Source of the DNA: Roseateles depolymerans
GTDB lineage: Bacteria; Pseudomonadota; Gammaproteobacteria; Burkholderiales; Burkholderiaceae_C
Length of the DNA: 50,913 nucleotides
Reading direction: 5' to 3'
NCBI GenBank assembly: GCA_003241055.1
Contig: QFOD01000030.1
Span: forward strand, 1 to 50,913
Positions 1 to 7,608 of the stretch are shown here, in pieces; positions within the stretch are counted from its first letter, which is position 1; the number at the start of each line of letters is the position of its first letter. The translations under genes and the position numbers were made by a program. The notes below the pieces were generated by a model. That model ran no database searches and had not been told where the DNA came from. It saw only the letters and a program-made list of their open reading frames with translations.

Positions 1-44
1 GAATGGAGCCTTTGGAACGCATCGAGCGACCGAATTCGAATGCA

Positions 45-533
45 TCAATGTGGTCCCGCCGGTACTCGCACTGGATGTGAATTTTTCAGACCTTCCTTAA
101 GGAAATCCGTCTCCCTCTTTAGCCAAGGCATGCACCGGGTATCGCACAAGGACGAGAGGGCGTCGTTGGACCTAGGAAGCTGACGTGCGTAGATGGCCGC
201 GATGACAGACTCCTTACCCTTAAAGGCCGCCTGCATGTCGCCGCAAAAGGAGCGCATTAGCCGGGCGTACTCTGTGAGAGCCTCTTTGAGCGCGTCGTTT
301 TCGGAGGGCGCAGACTTGAGCCTTTGGGACCATCGCGAGATGAACACTGGACGCAGCACCGCCTCCGTATAGGTTCCACAGGCGTATTCAGCGACCAGGG
401 GCGCAGGGAGTACGGCCCCGGCCACTTCGCTGATTTCCCCCGTTGCTGTCTGAGGCACAGAGGCCGCAACCGCCAGCGGCGCGACCATACAGAGTCTGTT
501 CCAAGCCTTCACGCGCACTCCAAGATAGGCCAT
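45..533 (-). CDS. Hypothetical secreted protein
   Basis: Encodes about 162 residues from the ATG at 533. The reading frame continues upstream to 683, but that part runs into the IS66 end, so the ATG at 533 is preferred. The N-terminus is basic and then hydrophobic (LCMVAPLAVAASVPQTATG), which looks like a signal peptide. The mature part has several cysteines (YACG, SFCGD, LCDTRC) that could form disulfides in the periplasm. I do not recognise the family. The gene is visibly less GC-rich and less codon-biased than its neighbours to the right, which fits acquired DNA. The left inverted repeat of the IS66 element ends only about 12 bases before the start codon, so the native promoter was probably displaced by the insertion. 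Confidence 0.5.
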   Translation of the reverse strand: MAYLGVRVKAWNRLCMVAPLAVAASVPQTATGEISEVAGAVLPAPLVAEYACGTYTEAVLRPVFISRWSQRLKSAPSENDALKEALTEYARLMRSFCGDMQAAFKGKESVIAAIYARQLPRSNDALSSLCDTRCMPWLKRETDFLKEGLKNSHPVRVPAGPH

Positions 534-545
534 TGCCCGCGCCCG

Positions 546-562
546 GCAAAGATTCTGGCAGG
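546..562 (+). repeat. IS66 left terminal inverted repeat
   Basis: This 17-base stretch aligns inward with the right tip at 11 of 17 positions, sharing the core TCTGGCA/CCTGGCA. It lies 11 bases beyond the tnpC stop, where an IS66 end is expected. The first seven positions are the least conserved, so the exact boundary is uncertain by a few bases. Confidence 0.6.
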
Positions 563-573
563 CGTTTGGCTGC

Positions 574-2157
574 CTAACCGGATATTGCAGGAGACCACCG
601 ATGCGGCAACAGCTCTGCGATGTCACGCGCCCGCTGTGTCGGCTGCCGATGAAGCACGTCCTTGAGGTACTGACATGGGTCATGCCCGTTCAGCTTGGCC
701 GTCTGAATCAAACTCATGATGGCCGCGGCACGCTGGCCAGACAGCAGCGTTCCGGCGAAGAGCCAGTTCTTCCGTCCCGTAGCCCATGGCCTGATCTGCT
801 GTTCGTCGAAATTGTTGCCGATGGGCAAGGCGGGGTCGCCGAGATAGCGCGTGAGCGCCGCCCAGCGGTGCAGGCTGTAGTACATGGCCTTGGCGGTCGC
901 CGAGCCATCCGGCACCTTCGGCCGCTACTCCAGCAACCACCCGTGCAGGGCCCGAGCCACTGCCGCCGCGCGCGTTCGTCGCTCTCGTAGCCGATCCTCC
1001 GCTGGCAGGTCCTTCACTTCCCGCTCGATGCCGGATAGCTGTCTGATGAACTCGATGGCGATGGCCGCCAAGGTGCTCTTGTTGGCCAGGTGCAGCTCCA
1101 CGAACTTGCGGCGCGCGTGGGCCATGCAGCCCACCTCGGTGATGCAGCGGTCGAGGAACAGCGCCTTGTAGCCCGAATAGTCGTCGCACACGAGACTGCC
1201 CCTCCAGGCGTTGTCGGTGCCGTGACCGAGAAAGGTCCGTGGATGCTGGCCCGAGCGGCTCTCAGTGAAGTCGTAGACCACGACGCGCATCTGCTCGAAG
1301 GCGCCGCTGGCGTAGGCCCAGAGATAGGCGCGATGCGTCTTGCCGGTGCCGGGCGCGAGCATGGCCACCGGCGTCTCGTCGGCGTGAAGCACCGGCAAGC
1401 GCAGCAGGTCGGACTTCATGGCATCCACTAACGGCTGCAGCCGCACACCGCACACGCCCACCCAGGCCGCCAGCGTAGAGCGCGGGATGGCTAGGCCGGT
1501 GCGCTCGAAAATAGCCTCCTGGCGATAGAGCGGCAAGTGGTCGGAGTGCTTGGCGACCAGGACATGGGCGAGCAGGCCCGAAGTGGGCAAGCCCTTGTCG
1601 ATGATCTCTGCCGGCACCGGCGCTTGGGTCAAACTGCGGCACTTCGCGCAGGCCCACTTGCCGCGCACATGGCGCTCCACGGTGAAGCTGCCGGGCGTGT
1701 AGTCCAGCTTCTCGCTGACGTCCTCGCCGATGCGCTTCATTTGGCAGCCGCAGGCGCAGGTCGTGTCGCTGGGTTCGTGGTGCCGCTCTACGCGCGGCAG
1801 GTGGGCCGGAAGTGCGTCGCGCTTGGGGCGCTCGGGCGCGGGCTCGGCGTCCTTGCGCTTGGCGACCTTCAGCTCGGCGAGCTGCGCTTCCAGCGCGGCT
1901 AGGTCAGCGTCCACCGCTTCGTCGAAGAGCGCCTTCTGCTCAGCGTCGAGCTGCTCGCTCTTCTTGCCGAACTTCACGCGGCGCAGCTGCGCCATCTCAA
2001 ATTTCAACTTCTCGATCTTGGCGTCGCGCCACTCAATCTCGTGGCGGTCGTGCGCCTGGCGGTCCAAGAGCGCTCGCACCTTGGCACCGATATGCCCAAG
2101 CCCCGCAGCTTCCAGCGAGGCTACGTCTTCGGCACTGAGGGGCGCGGCGACTGCCAT
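574..2157 (-). pseudogene. tnpC: IS66 transposase TnpC, interrupted by an amber stop
   Basis: From the ATG at 2157 the frame encodes the full IS66 DDE transposase, about 527 codons. It has an N-terminal coiled coil (IEKLKFEMAQLRRVKFGKKSEQLD), a CxCG...C..C zinc-binding region (TCACGCQMKRIGEDVSEKLDY, then CAKC), the catalytic HADET segment, DDYSGY, and the C-terminal block ending in NWLFAGT..GQRAAAIMSLI. A TAG at 925-927 interrupts the frame after LHGWLLE, where relatives have a Gln, so a single CAG to TAG change explains it. The downstream part (to 574) stays in the same frame and is well conserved, which suggests the mutation is recent. Without read-through the product lacks the end of the catalytic domain. 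Confidence 0.9.
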
Positions 2158-2212
2158 GTCGGCAGCGTGGTGCGAGCGCGGGCCGCGCGCATCGGCGCGA
2201 GCACTAATTGCG

Positions 2213-2548
2213 TCACAGCAACCGGATCGCGCCGTCGTCTTCCACGCGCTGCCATGGCAGGCCCAGCACAAGGGCCTGCAACTGCGGCTGGGTCAGCGGC
2301 ATCTGTTCCAGCGAGACGTCGCGAGGCCACACGAAGCGGCCCTGGTGCAGGCGCCGCGCTGCGAGCCACACGCCGATGCCGTCATGCACGAGTACCTTCA
2401 TGCGCGTGGCACGCCGGTTGGCAAAAAGATAGGCATGGTGCGGCTTGGCCCCGCCGAAGACCTGGACCACGCGGGCCAGTGCAGTCTCGGTGCCGGCGCG
2501 CATGTCCAGTGGAGTCGTGGCAAGCCACACAGCGTCGATGCGGATCAA
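2213..2548 (-). CDS. tnpB: IS66 accessory protein TnpB
   Basis: Encodes the roughly 111-residue IS66 Orf2 protein: IRIDAVWLATTPLDMRAGTE near the start, then HHAYLFANRRATRMKVLVHDG and the terminal region with GRFVWPRD. It is required for IS66 transposition, but its biochemical role is not established. The start is a TTG at 2548. Its TTGA overlaps the TGA that ends tnpA (2545-2547), which is the usual IS66 translational coupling with TTG in place of ATG. This is the only gene of the element without a visible lesion. With tnpA frameshifted, its translation is probably weak. Confidence 0.85.
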   Translation of the reverse strand: MIRIDAVWLATTPLDMRAGTETALARVVQVFGGAKPHHAYLFANRRATRMKVLVHDGIGVWLAARRLHQGRFVWPRDVSLEQMPLTQPQLQALVLGLPWQRVEDDGAIRLL

Positions 2549-2909
2549 CGTAGCAGCTCGCGCATCCACGCCGCACACGCATCGGCGGCGCCCGCCGGCC
2601 ACGTCACCGAGATGGTGGTCGAACCGCGGCGGACCTCAATGCGGATGGGCTAAGCGCTTGGCGAAGGCGCTACTGCCGGCGCCGGGATCGGGAGCGCGAT
2701 GAAGCCAACGGGCTGGTCGCTGACGGTCACTGCGGCAGCAGGCGGCTGTGCCATCTCATGGACCCAAGCCGCAACAGGTTCGCGTTGATGCCGTGAGCCA
2801 TCGCCACAGAGGCCATCGAGACGCCGGGCTGCTGCGCGGCTTGCACTGCCTGCGCCTTGAACTCGGCGCTGTGAACTCGGCGACGGCGACCTGGCGCTGC
2901 TTGCTCCAT
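2545..2909 (-). pseudogene. tnpA: IS66 TnpA, frameshifted and with a stop
   Basis: The ATG at 2909 opens a frame with the IS66 Orf1 helix-turn-helix (RRRVHSAEFKAQAVQAAQQP, then VSMASVAMAHGINANLLR). Directly after LLR one base appears missing near 2760. The next frame resumes with WVHEMAQPPAAA and DQPVGFIALPIPAPA. A TAG at about 2650 then interrupts that frame before PIRIEVRRGSTTISVTWPAG, AADACAAWMRELLR and the TGA at 2545-2547. Two independent lesions mean TnpA is not made in functional form. The conserved remnants show the gene was once intact. Confidence 0.88.
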
Positions 2910-2979
2910 AGTGCGTACGTACCCATCAAGTCGTTGATGGATACGAGCATCCTAGGCGCGGCTCAGCGGATCAACATGA

Positions 2980-2996
2980 CTTGCCAGGACGCTTAC
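2980..2996 (-). repeat. IS66 right terminal inverted repeat
   Basis: Read on the minus strand this is GTAAGCGTCCTGGCAAG, matching the GTAAGCG tip that characterises IS66 ends. It lies 70 bases upstream of the tnpA start, the usual spacing for the promoter-bearing end. Confidence 0.8.
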
Positions 2997-2997
2997 G

Positions 2998-3370
2998 GAT
3001 CTGCTCCAGCACCTGAATCCCGGTGACGCGCTGCCGTCGGCGCGGTGTTCGCTCACCCGGGCCTGACGCATTTCGGGCTGTTCGACGGTGCTGCGCTGAT
3101 CGCCAGCTGCAACCTGGCTGTCGTGCCCAACCTGACGCGCGGCGGGTAGGCCTACGGCGTCATCGAGAACGTCGTCACGCACGCCGACCACCGTGGCCGG
3201 GGACATGGGCAGGCCGTCATCCGTCCGGCCATCGAGCGTGCCTGGGAGGCCGGCTGCTACAAGGTCGTGCAACCACCAGCCGCGAGGACCCCGCCGTGTG
3301 GGCCTTCTACGAACGCTGCGGCTTCGACAGCGGCGACAAGCGGGCCTTTGTGATTCGGCGGCCTGCCTGA
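2998..3370 (+). pseudogene. GNAT acetyltransferase, 5'-truncated by IS66
   Basis: The segment encodes pieces of a GNAT N-acetyltransferase split over frames: DLLQHLNPGDALPS from 2998, then AVFAHPGLTHFGLFDGAALI and IASCNLAVVPNLTRGG up to a TAG at 3147-3149. It continues AYGVIENVVTHADHRGRGHG (the acetyl-CoA pyrophosphate loop) and, after a shift near 3270, TTSREDPAVWAFYERCGFDS to a TGA at 3370. The first codons abut the IS66 right end, so the insertion removed roughly the first 15-20 residues. I did not find the missing 5' part on the far side of the IS. At least two frameshifts and one stop followed. It is not expected to make an active enzyme. Confidence 0.85.
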
Positions 3371-3379
3371 GCGCCTGGC

Positions 3380-4798
3380 TCAGAAATTCACGGCCTTGGT
3401 CTTGAGCCCGCGGGCCACCATGAAGGCGTTCACCAGCTGCGCCTGTTCACGGGTGGTGAAGGGCCAGACGGTGGCGCGCCAGCCGGATGGCGTCTTGATC
3501 ACATCGGCCTGGAGCTGATCCGGCCGGCCGTCCACCTCGGCCAGCACCTCGCGCATGCGCTTGAGGTGGGCCTCGGCGTCTTCCTTGCTGCCGGCAGGCC
3601 CCACCAGGGCCACGACGGCGGGGGCGCCCTGCTGTCCGAGGCGCTTCAACTCCTGCTGAGCCTCGGGACTGGTGCTGCTCACCGGAGCGCCCTCGTCAGG
3701 CTTGGTCGGCCTCCCGGGCTGGGCCGGCGCCGTGCTCTTGCCGCCTGCGCCATGCGTGGCGTCGGGGGCTTCGGAGGGCTTGCTGCCGGCCGAGTCTTCA
3801 GCCGCCGGCTTGTCCTTGAGCGTGCTGCCGAGCGACGGCGTCTCGCGGCCGCCGCGATCCACCAGCTGCGGCCGGATGTCCGGCGGCGGTGCCGCGCTGG
3901 CTGCCTCGGCTGCGCTGGGTGGCGCACTGGCGGCGTCGGCGGACGAGGCGGGCTGCTGCACGGCGCTGGCCGCAGCCGATGCGACCGACGAGGGCTCGCT
4001 GGCGGAGGCTGACGCGGGCAATGCCGCTGACGCGGGCGCCGATGCGGCCGGCGCGGGGCCGTCTGCCTCGGCGGCAGGCGTGCGGGGCCAGGCCAGCCAG
4101 ATCAGGCCGGCCAGCAGCGCGAGGCCGACACCGGCGGCAATGCTCATGCGCCGCGGGTCCAGCAGGCGACGCCCGGCGAGCCGGGGCGGGTTGCCGCGGC
4201 CGGCCACCACGCGGGTGCGCAGCGGGCCGGCGTCAACCGCGGCGCTCATCAGGTAGAGCGTGTAGGGCCAGCCGCCGCGCGCCAGTGCCGGCTCCGCGGC
4301 CACCTGACGCGACGGCAGGGCCTCGCCGCCCGGCGGCAGCTCGGCAAAGCCGTGGGCCAGCGCGAACCGGGCCATGCGGGCCGGGCTCAGACCATCCAGC
4401 AGGTCTTCGTCGAAGCCGGGCCATTCATCACCGGGCGAGCGCCTGAACCGCGCCAGCAGCGCCTGCAGGGCGCCAGGTTTGGCGGGCGCGGCTGCAAGCG
4501 CGGGTGGTGCGGCTGGTGTGGGTTCAGGAGGCGGTGCCGCTTCGGTCGCCGCCGCCGGTTCGTCGGCCGCAGCCTCGGCGGGCGGCGCGTCGTTCGGCTC
4601 GGGCGACGCTGGAGGTGCGATCTCCTCCGGCTTGATCTCGTCGGTCAGCACCGGTTCGACCAGGCCGCCACCCAGGGCCGAGGCACGGTAGAAGGGCAGG
4701 GCGATGACGCCGGCCGTGTGCACGTCGGCCAGGGCGATACGACGCGCCAGCGGATGGCGGTTGTGCCAGGCAACGATGTGTTCGGCGAGACGGTCCAT
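3380..4798 (-). CDS. Membrane protein with SPOR-like C-terminus
   Basis: About 472 residues from the ATG at 4798; an in-frame codon further upstream is possible but the MDRLAEHIVAWHNRHPLARR start looks natural. The first 230 residues are a cytoplasmic region with Pro/Ala-rich linkers and a globular piece (PGFDEDLLDGLSPARMARFA). One membrane helix follows (MSIAAGVGLALLAGLIWLAW), then a long Ala/Ser/Pro-rich periplasmic linker. The C-terminal 80 residues look like a SPOR domain (AVVALVGPAGSKEDAEAHLK, TPSGWRATVWPFTTREQAQL). SPOR domains bind denuded peptidoglycan glycans, often at the septum, so a cell-wall or division role is an inference. It is last in a minus-strand run, 93 bases after the esterase gene. 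Confidence 0.7.
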   Translation of the reverse strand: MDRLAEHIVAWHNRHPLARRIALADVHTAGVIALPFYRASALGGGLVEPVLTDEIKPEEIAPPASPEPNDAPPAEAAADEPAAATEAAPPPEPTPAAPPALAAAPAKPGALQALLARFRRSPGDEWPGFDEDLLDGLSPARMARFALAHGFAELPPGGEALPSRQVAAEPALARGGWPYTLYLMSAAVDAGPLRTRVVAGRGNPPRLAGRRLLDPRRMSIAAGVGLALLAGLIWLAWPRTPAAEADGPAPAASAPASAALPASASASEPSSVASAAASAVQQPASSADAASAPPSAAEAASAAPPPDIRPQLVDRGGRETPSLGSTLKDKPAAEDSAGSKPSEAPDATHGAGGKSTAPAQPGRPTKPDEGAPVSSTSPEAQQELKRLGQQGAPAVVALVGPAGSKEDAEAHLKRMREVLAEVDGRPDQLQADVIKTPSGWRATVWPFTTREQAQLVNAFMVARGLKTKAVNF

Positions 4799-4891
4799 GC
4801 CCGGCGCATCTTCCCTCAGCCCAGGCCCCCTTCCCGCCGAATCAGGGCGCAAAACCCGGCCCAGTTGTGCAGCACGCCGCGGCCGGCATGC

Positions 4892-5551
4892 TCAAGCGAG
4901 ATGACGCAGGCACCAGGCGTTCAGGTCGTTGATCTCTTCCAGGCAGACCGAATGGTCCATCGGGTATTCGTGCCAGGCCACCGGATGCCCCAGGGCCTGC
5001 AGCGCGTCGCGGGCGGCGCGCCCGCGCGGTGGCACGACGACCGTGTCCTGCGTGCCATGGCCGAGGAAGAAGGGCAGGTCGGCATTGACGGCCGAGCGCT
5101 CGGTCGCCGTGGTGGCCGCCAGCGGCAGGTAGCCCGATAGGCCGATGGCACCGCCCAGGCGCTCGGGGTAGCGCAGTGCGGTCATCAGGGTCATCGCGCA
5201 GCCCTGCGAGAAACCCATCAGCACGATGCGTTCCGACGCGACGCCGCGCTCGCGCTCGCGGGCGATCAGCGCCTCGATGCGGGCCTGCGATGCCCGCAGG
5301 CCGGCCTCGTCCTCGGCCGGTGCGGGGTAGGGGCCGAGGATGTCGAACCAGGCCGGCATCGCGTAGCCGCCGTTCAGCGTCACCGGCCGCACCGGCGCCT
5401 GCGGCAGCACGAAGCGCACGTCGCCCAGCGGCTGCAAGCGCAGGGCCTCGCAGACGGGCACGAAGTCGTCGCTGCTGGCACCCAGGCCGTGCAGCACGAT
5501 CAGCGTGGTGCGCGGCTGCGGGCCGGTGGCGAATTCGAGGATCTCAAGCAT
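4892..5551 (-). CDS. Alpha/beta hydrolase, carboxylesterase/phospholipase family
   Basis: A 219-residue cytoplasmic esterase of the bacterial carboxylesterase II (acyl-protein-thioesterase-like) type. The oxyanion-hole HGLGASSDDF follows the first strand, the nucleophile Ser115 lies in GFSQG, Asp169 in GTQDTVV, and His200 in PMDHSVC, giving the usual triad and family length. It hydrolyses small carboxylic esters; the natural substrate is unknown. The ATG at 5551 overlaps the stop of the upstream GNAT gene by 8 bases (ATGCTTGA), so the two are translationally coupled. Confidence 0.85.
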   Translation of the reverse strand: MLEILEFATGPQPRTTLIVLHGLGASSDDFVPVCEALRLQPLGDVRFVLPQAPVRPVTLNGGYAMPAWFDILGPYPAPAEDEAGLRASQARIEALIARERERGVASERIVLMGFSQGCAMTLMTALRYPERLGGAIGLSGYLPLAATTATERSAVNADLPFFLGHGTQDTVVVPPRGRAARDALQALGHPVAWHEYPMDHSVCLEEINDLNAWCLRHLA

Positions 5552-5987
5552 GGGGAGCTTTCCAGTCGGAGGCGAGCAGCTCGAAGCGCTGCTCGCCGTG
5601 TTCATCGAGAGACAGCGGACGCCACCCGGCGCGGCGGTAGAAGGCCTCGGCCCGCGAGCCGGGCTGCGTGCCCAGGTTCAGCCGTGTGAGGCCGGTGGCA
5701 AAGAGCCAGTCCACCATCACGTCGTGCAGCCGTCGCCCATGGCCCAGGCCCTCGCGGGCGGGGTCGACGAACAGCGCCCAGATGTTGCCGTCGCGCGCGT
5801 CGCCGATCGCGAAGCCGGCGATGCGATGCGGCGCCAGCTCCACCACCCAGCCGCGGCCGTACTGCTCCAGGTAGGCCCACAACTCGGCATCGCCGATGCG
5901 GCCCGGCGTCAGCCGGTTTTCGGTGACGGCATAGCGCACGCGCCAGAGTTCGGCGGTGTCGGCGCGGGTGGCTTGGCGTAGCAGCAT
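5544..5987 (-). CDS. GNAT family N-acetyltransferase
   Basis: A 147-residue single-domain GNAT protein. Visible landmarks are the N-terminal LLRQATRADTAELWRVRYAV, the beta-4 strand with NIWALFVDPAREGLGHGRRL (the acetyl-CoA binding loop, close to the R/Q-x-x-G-x-G/A motif), and the C-terminal NLGTQPGSRAEAFYRRAGWR. The acceptor amine cannot be read from the sequence. It is 32 bases downstream of the amidohydrolase gene and overlaps the esterase start, so it is in the middle of an operon. Confidence 0.85.
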   Translation of the reverse strand: MLLRQATRADTAELWRVRYAVTENRLTPGRIGDAELWAYLEQYGRGWVVELAPHRIAGFAIGDARDGNIWALFVDPAREGLGHGRRLHDVMVDWLFATGLTRLNLGTQPGSRAEAFYRRAGWRPLSLDEHGEQRFELLASDWKAPHA

Positions 5988-6019
5988 GGGCGCATTGTTG
6001 CAAGCCGGCCTGCCGGGGC

Positions 6020-7465
6020 TCAGGGCCGGGCCAGGCTCGCGCGGATCTTCTGGCGATAGGCCAGTGCGTCGCGCTTGATGGCGGCTTCGTCCAGCGTCAG
6101 CAGCCGGCGGTCCCGCATCAGCACGCGGCCGTCGACCAGCACCGTGCGGACGTCGCTGGCCTTGGTGGCGTAGACGAGCTGCGAATAGATGGCGTTGGCC
6201 TCGACGGCCGGCGAGCCCTGATCGCCGGGCCAGCTGTGCAGCGCGTCGATGTCGACGATGACGAGGTCGGCGCGCTTGCCAGCTTCGAGCGATCCGATCT
6301 CCTGCTCGAGATGCAGCGCACGTGCGCCCTCGATGGTGCCCATCGCGAAGGCCTGCTCGGCACTCAGCGTGCGCGCGCTGTGGGTGGCGTGCTTGTGCAG
6401 CAGGGCGGCGAGGTTCATCTCTTCCCACAGGTCGAGATCGTTATTGGAGGCCGCGCCGTCCGTGCCGAGCCCGACCGCGACACCGGCCGCCTGCATCTGG
6501 GGCACCGGCGACAGACCGGCGGCGGTCTTCATGTTCGAGGTGGGGTTATGGGCGACGCCGACGCCCCGCTCGGCCAGCAAGCGGATCTCGTCGCCGTCGA
6601 GGGCGACCACGTGCGCGGCGATCAGATTGCGTTTGAGTGCGCCCAGGCCGTCGAGGTAGGCGACATCGCCGCGCGCCGTGGTACGGCCCACCACCGGCGG
6701 GACCGGGAACTCGGTCTCCGCCACATGCATCAGCACGGGCACCTTCATCTCCTCGGACCAGGCCTGGACCTGCTGGAGGTGGGCCGCCGTGACCGTGTAG
6801 GGCGCATGCGGCGCGATCGCCGGCACGATCAGCGGATGGCCCTGCCAGCGCTTCACGAAGCGGCCCGTGTAGGCGAGGGCCGCGTCCCAGGTCTTGTTGT
6901 CGGGGGCCGGGAACTCGAGCACCGTCTCGCCGAGAACGCCGCGCAGGCCCGCCCGGGCCGTCTCGTCGGCGATCGCGTCCTCGAAGTAGTACATGTCGCA
7001 GAACGTCGTCGTGCCGCCACGAATCATTTCCGCCAGGCCGAGGCGCGTGCCGGCCCGCACGAAGCCTTCGTCGACATTCCGTGCTTCGGCCGGGAAGATC
7101 CATCGGGTCAGCCATTCCGACACCTCGAGGTCGTCGGCCAGGCCGCGGAACAGGGTCATCGGCACGTGGGAGTGGCCGTTGATCAGGCCCGGAATCACCA
7201 GCCGACCCTTGGCCGCCAGCACCTGGCGGGCGCGGTAACGGCTGCGCAGCTCGGCCGCCTCGCCCACTGCGACGATGCGGGCGCCGTCGATGGCGACCGA
7301 ACCGTGCTGGATCACCCGACGCTCTGCATCCATCGTGACGACGATGCCGTCGTCGATGAGGGTGTCGACCTTCACCTGTGCGGCGGTGGCGGTCAGCGGG
7401 GCCCAGCCCAGCAGCGCTGCGGGAAGCAGGGCAGCGAGACCATCGAACAGCTTGCGAAAAGGCAT
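6020..7465 (-). CDS. Exported metal-dependent amidohydrolase (TRZ/ATZ deaminase family)
   Basis: About 481 residues. The N-terminus is a signal peptide (MPFRKLFDGLAALLPAALLG to TATAAQ), which is unusual because most TRZ/ATZ, MTA/SAH deaminase and chlorohydrolase relatives are cytoplasmic. The fold follows with the first metal ligands in GLINGHSHVPMTLFRG, later His in HAPYTV and LMHVAETE, and the metal Asp in GLGTDGAASNNDLDLWEE. Length and motifs fit the MtaD/SsnA-like group that deaminates S-adenosylhomocysteine, methylthioadenosine or related bases. The true substrate is not deducible. It heads the run with the GNAT and esterase genes. Confidence 0.85.
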   Translation of the reverse strand: MPFRKLFDGLAALLPAALLGWAPLTATAAQVKVDTLIDDGIVVTMDAERRVIQHGSVAIDGARIVAVGEAAELRSRYRARQVLAAKGRLVIPGLINGHSHVPMTLFRGLADDLEVSEWLTRWIFPAEARNVDEGFVRAGTRLGLAEMIRGGTTTFCDMYYFEDAIADETARAGLRGVLGETVLEFPAPDNKTWDAALAYTGRFVKRWQGHPLIVPAIAPHAPYTVTAAHLQQVQAWSEEMKVPVLMHVAETEFPVPPVVGRTTARGDVAYLDGLGALKRNLIAAHVVALDGDEIRLLAERGVGVAHNPTSNMKTAAGLSPVPQMQAAGVAVGLGTDGAASNNDLDLWEEMNLAALLHKHATHSARTLSAEQAFAMGTIEGARALHLEQEIGSLEAGKRADLVIVDIDALHSWPGDQGSPAVEANAIYSQLVYATKASDVRTVLVDGRVLMRDRRLLTLDEAAIKRDALAYRQKIRASLARP

Positions 7466-7608
7466 GGCGGGGTGCTCCGAGGTGGCGGGCGTCGACGTCG
7501 ACGAGGAGGCGGCGCCGATGGTAGGGGATGCCCAACGGGCAGCCCGCCGCCCCGGGGCCAGTCATCACCGTGACAGGCCAGCGCGGCTATCGCAGGGATG
7601 ATGGCCGC
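7466..7608. promoter_or_regulatory. Divergent intergenic region
   Basis: This 143-base gap separates the amidohydrolase (minus) from the histidine phosphatase (plus) and must hold both promoters. It includes a GTCGACGTCGAC direct and inverted repeat near 7491-7502. I see no clear -35/-10 pair. Confidence 0.4.

Larger units (their letters stand above)
546..2996 (-). mobile_element. IS66-family insertion sequence, degenerate
   Basis: The element has the IS66 order tnpA-tnpB-tnpC on the minus strand, bounded by imperfect terminal inverted repeats. The right end read inward starts GTAAGCGTCCTGGCAAG, a typical IS66 tip. The left end read inward is GCAAAGATTCTGGCAGG, 11 of 17 identical by eye. tnpA carries a frameshift and a stop, and tnpC carries an in-frame amber, so the copy should not move by itself. 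The 8 bases outside the two ends (538-545 and 2997-3004) do not match, so there is no target duplication and one flank has probably been deleted or recombined. Confidence 0.9.

Noticed and set aside
538..3004. 8-base target duplication around the IS66 element
   Set aside because: CGCGCCCG (538-545) and GGATCTGC (2997-3004) do not match, and neighbouring shifts do not help.
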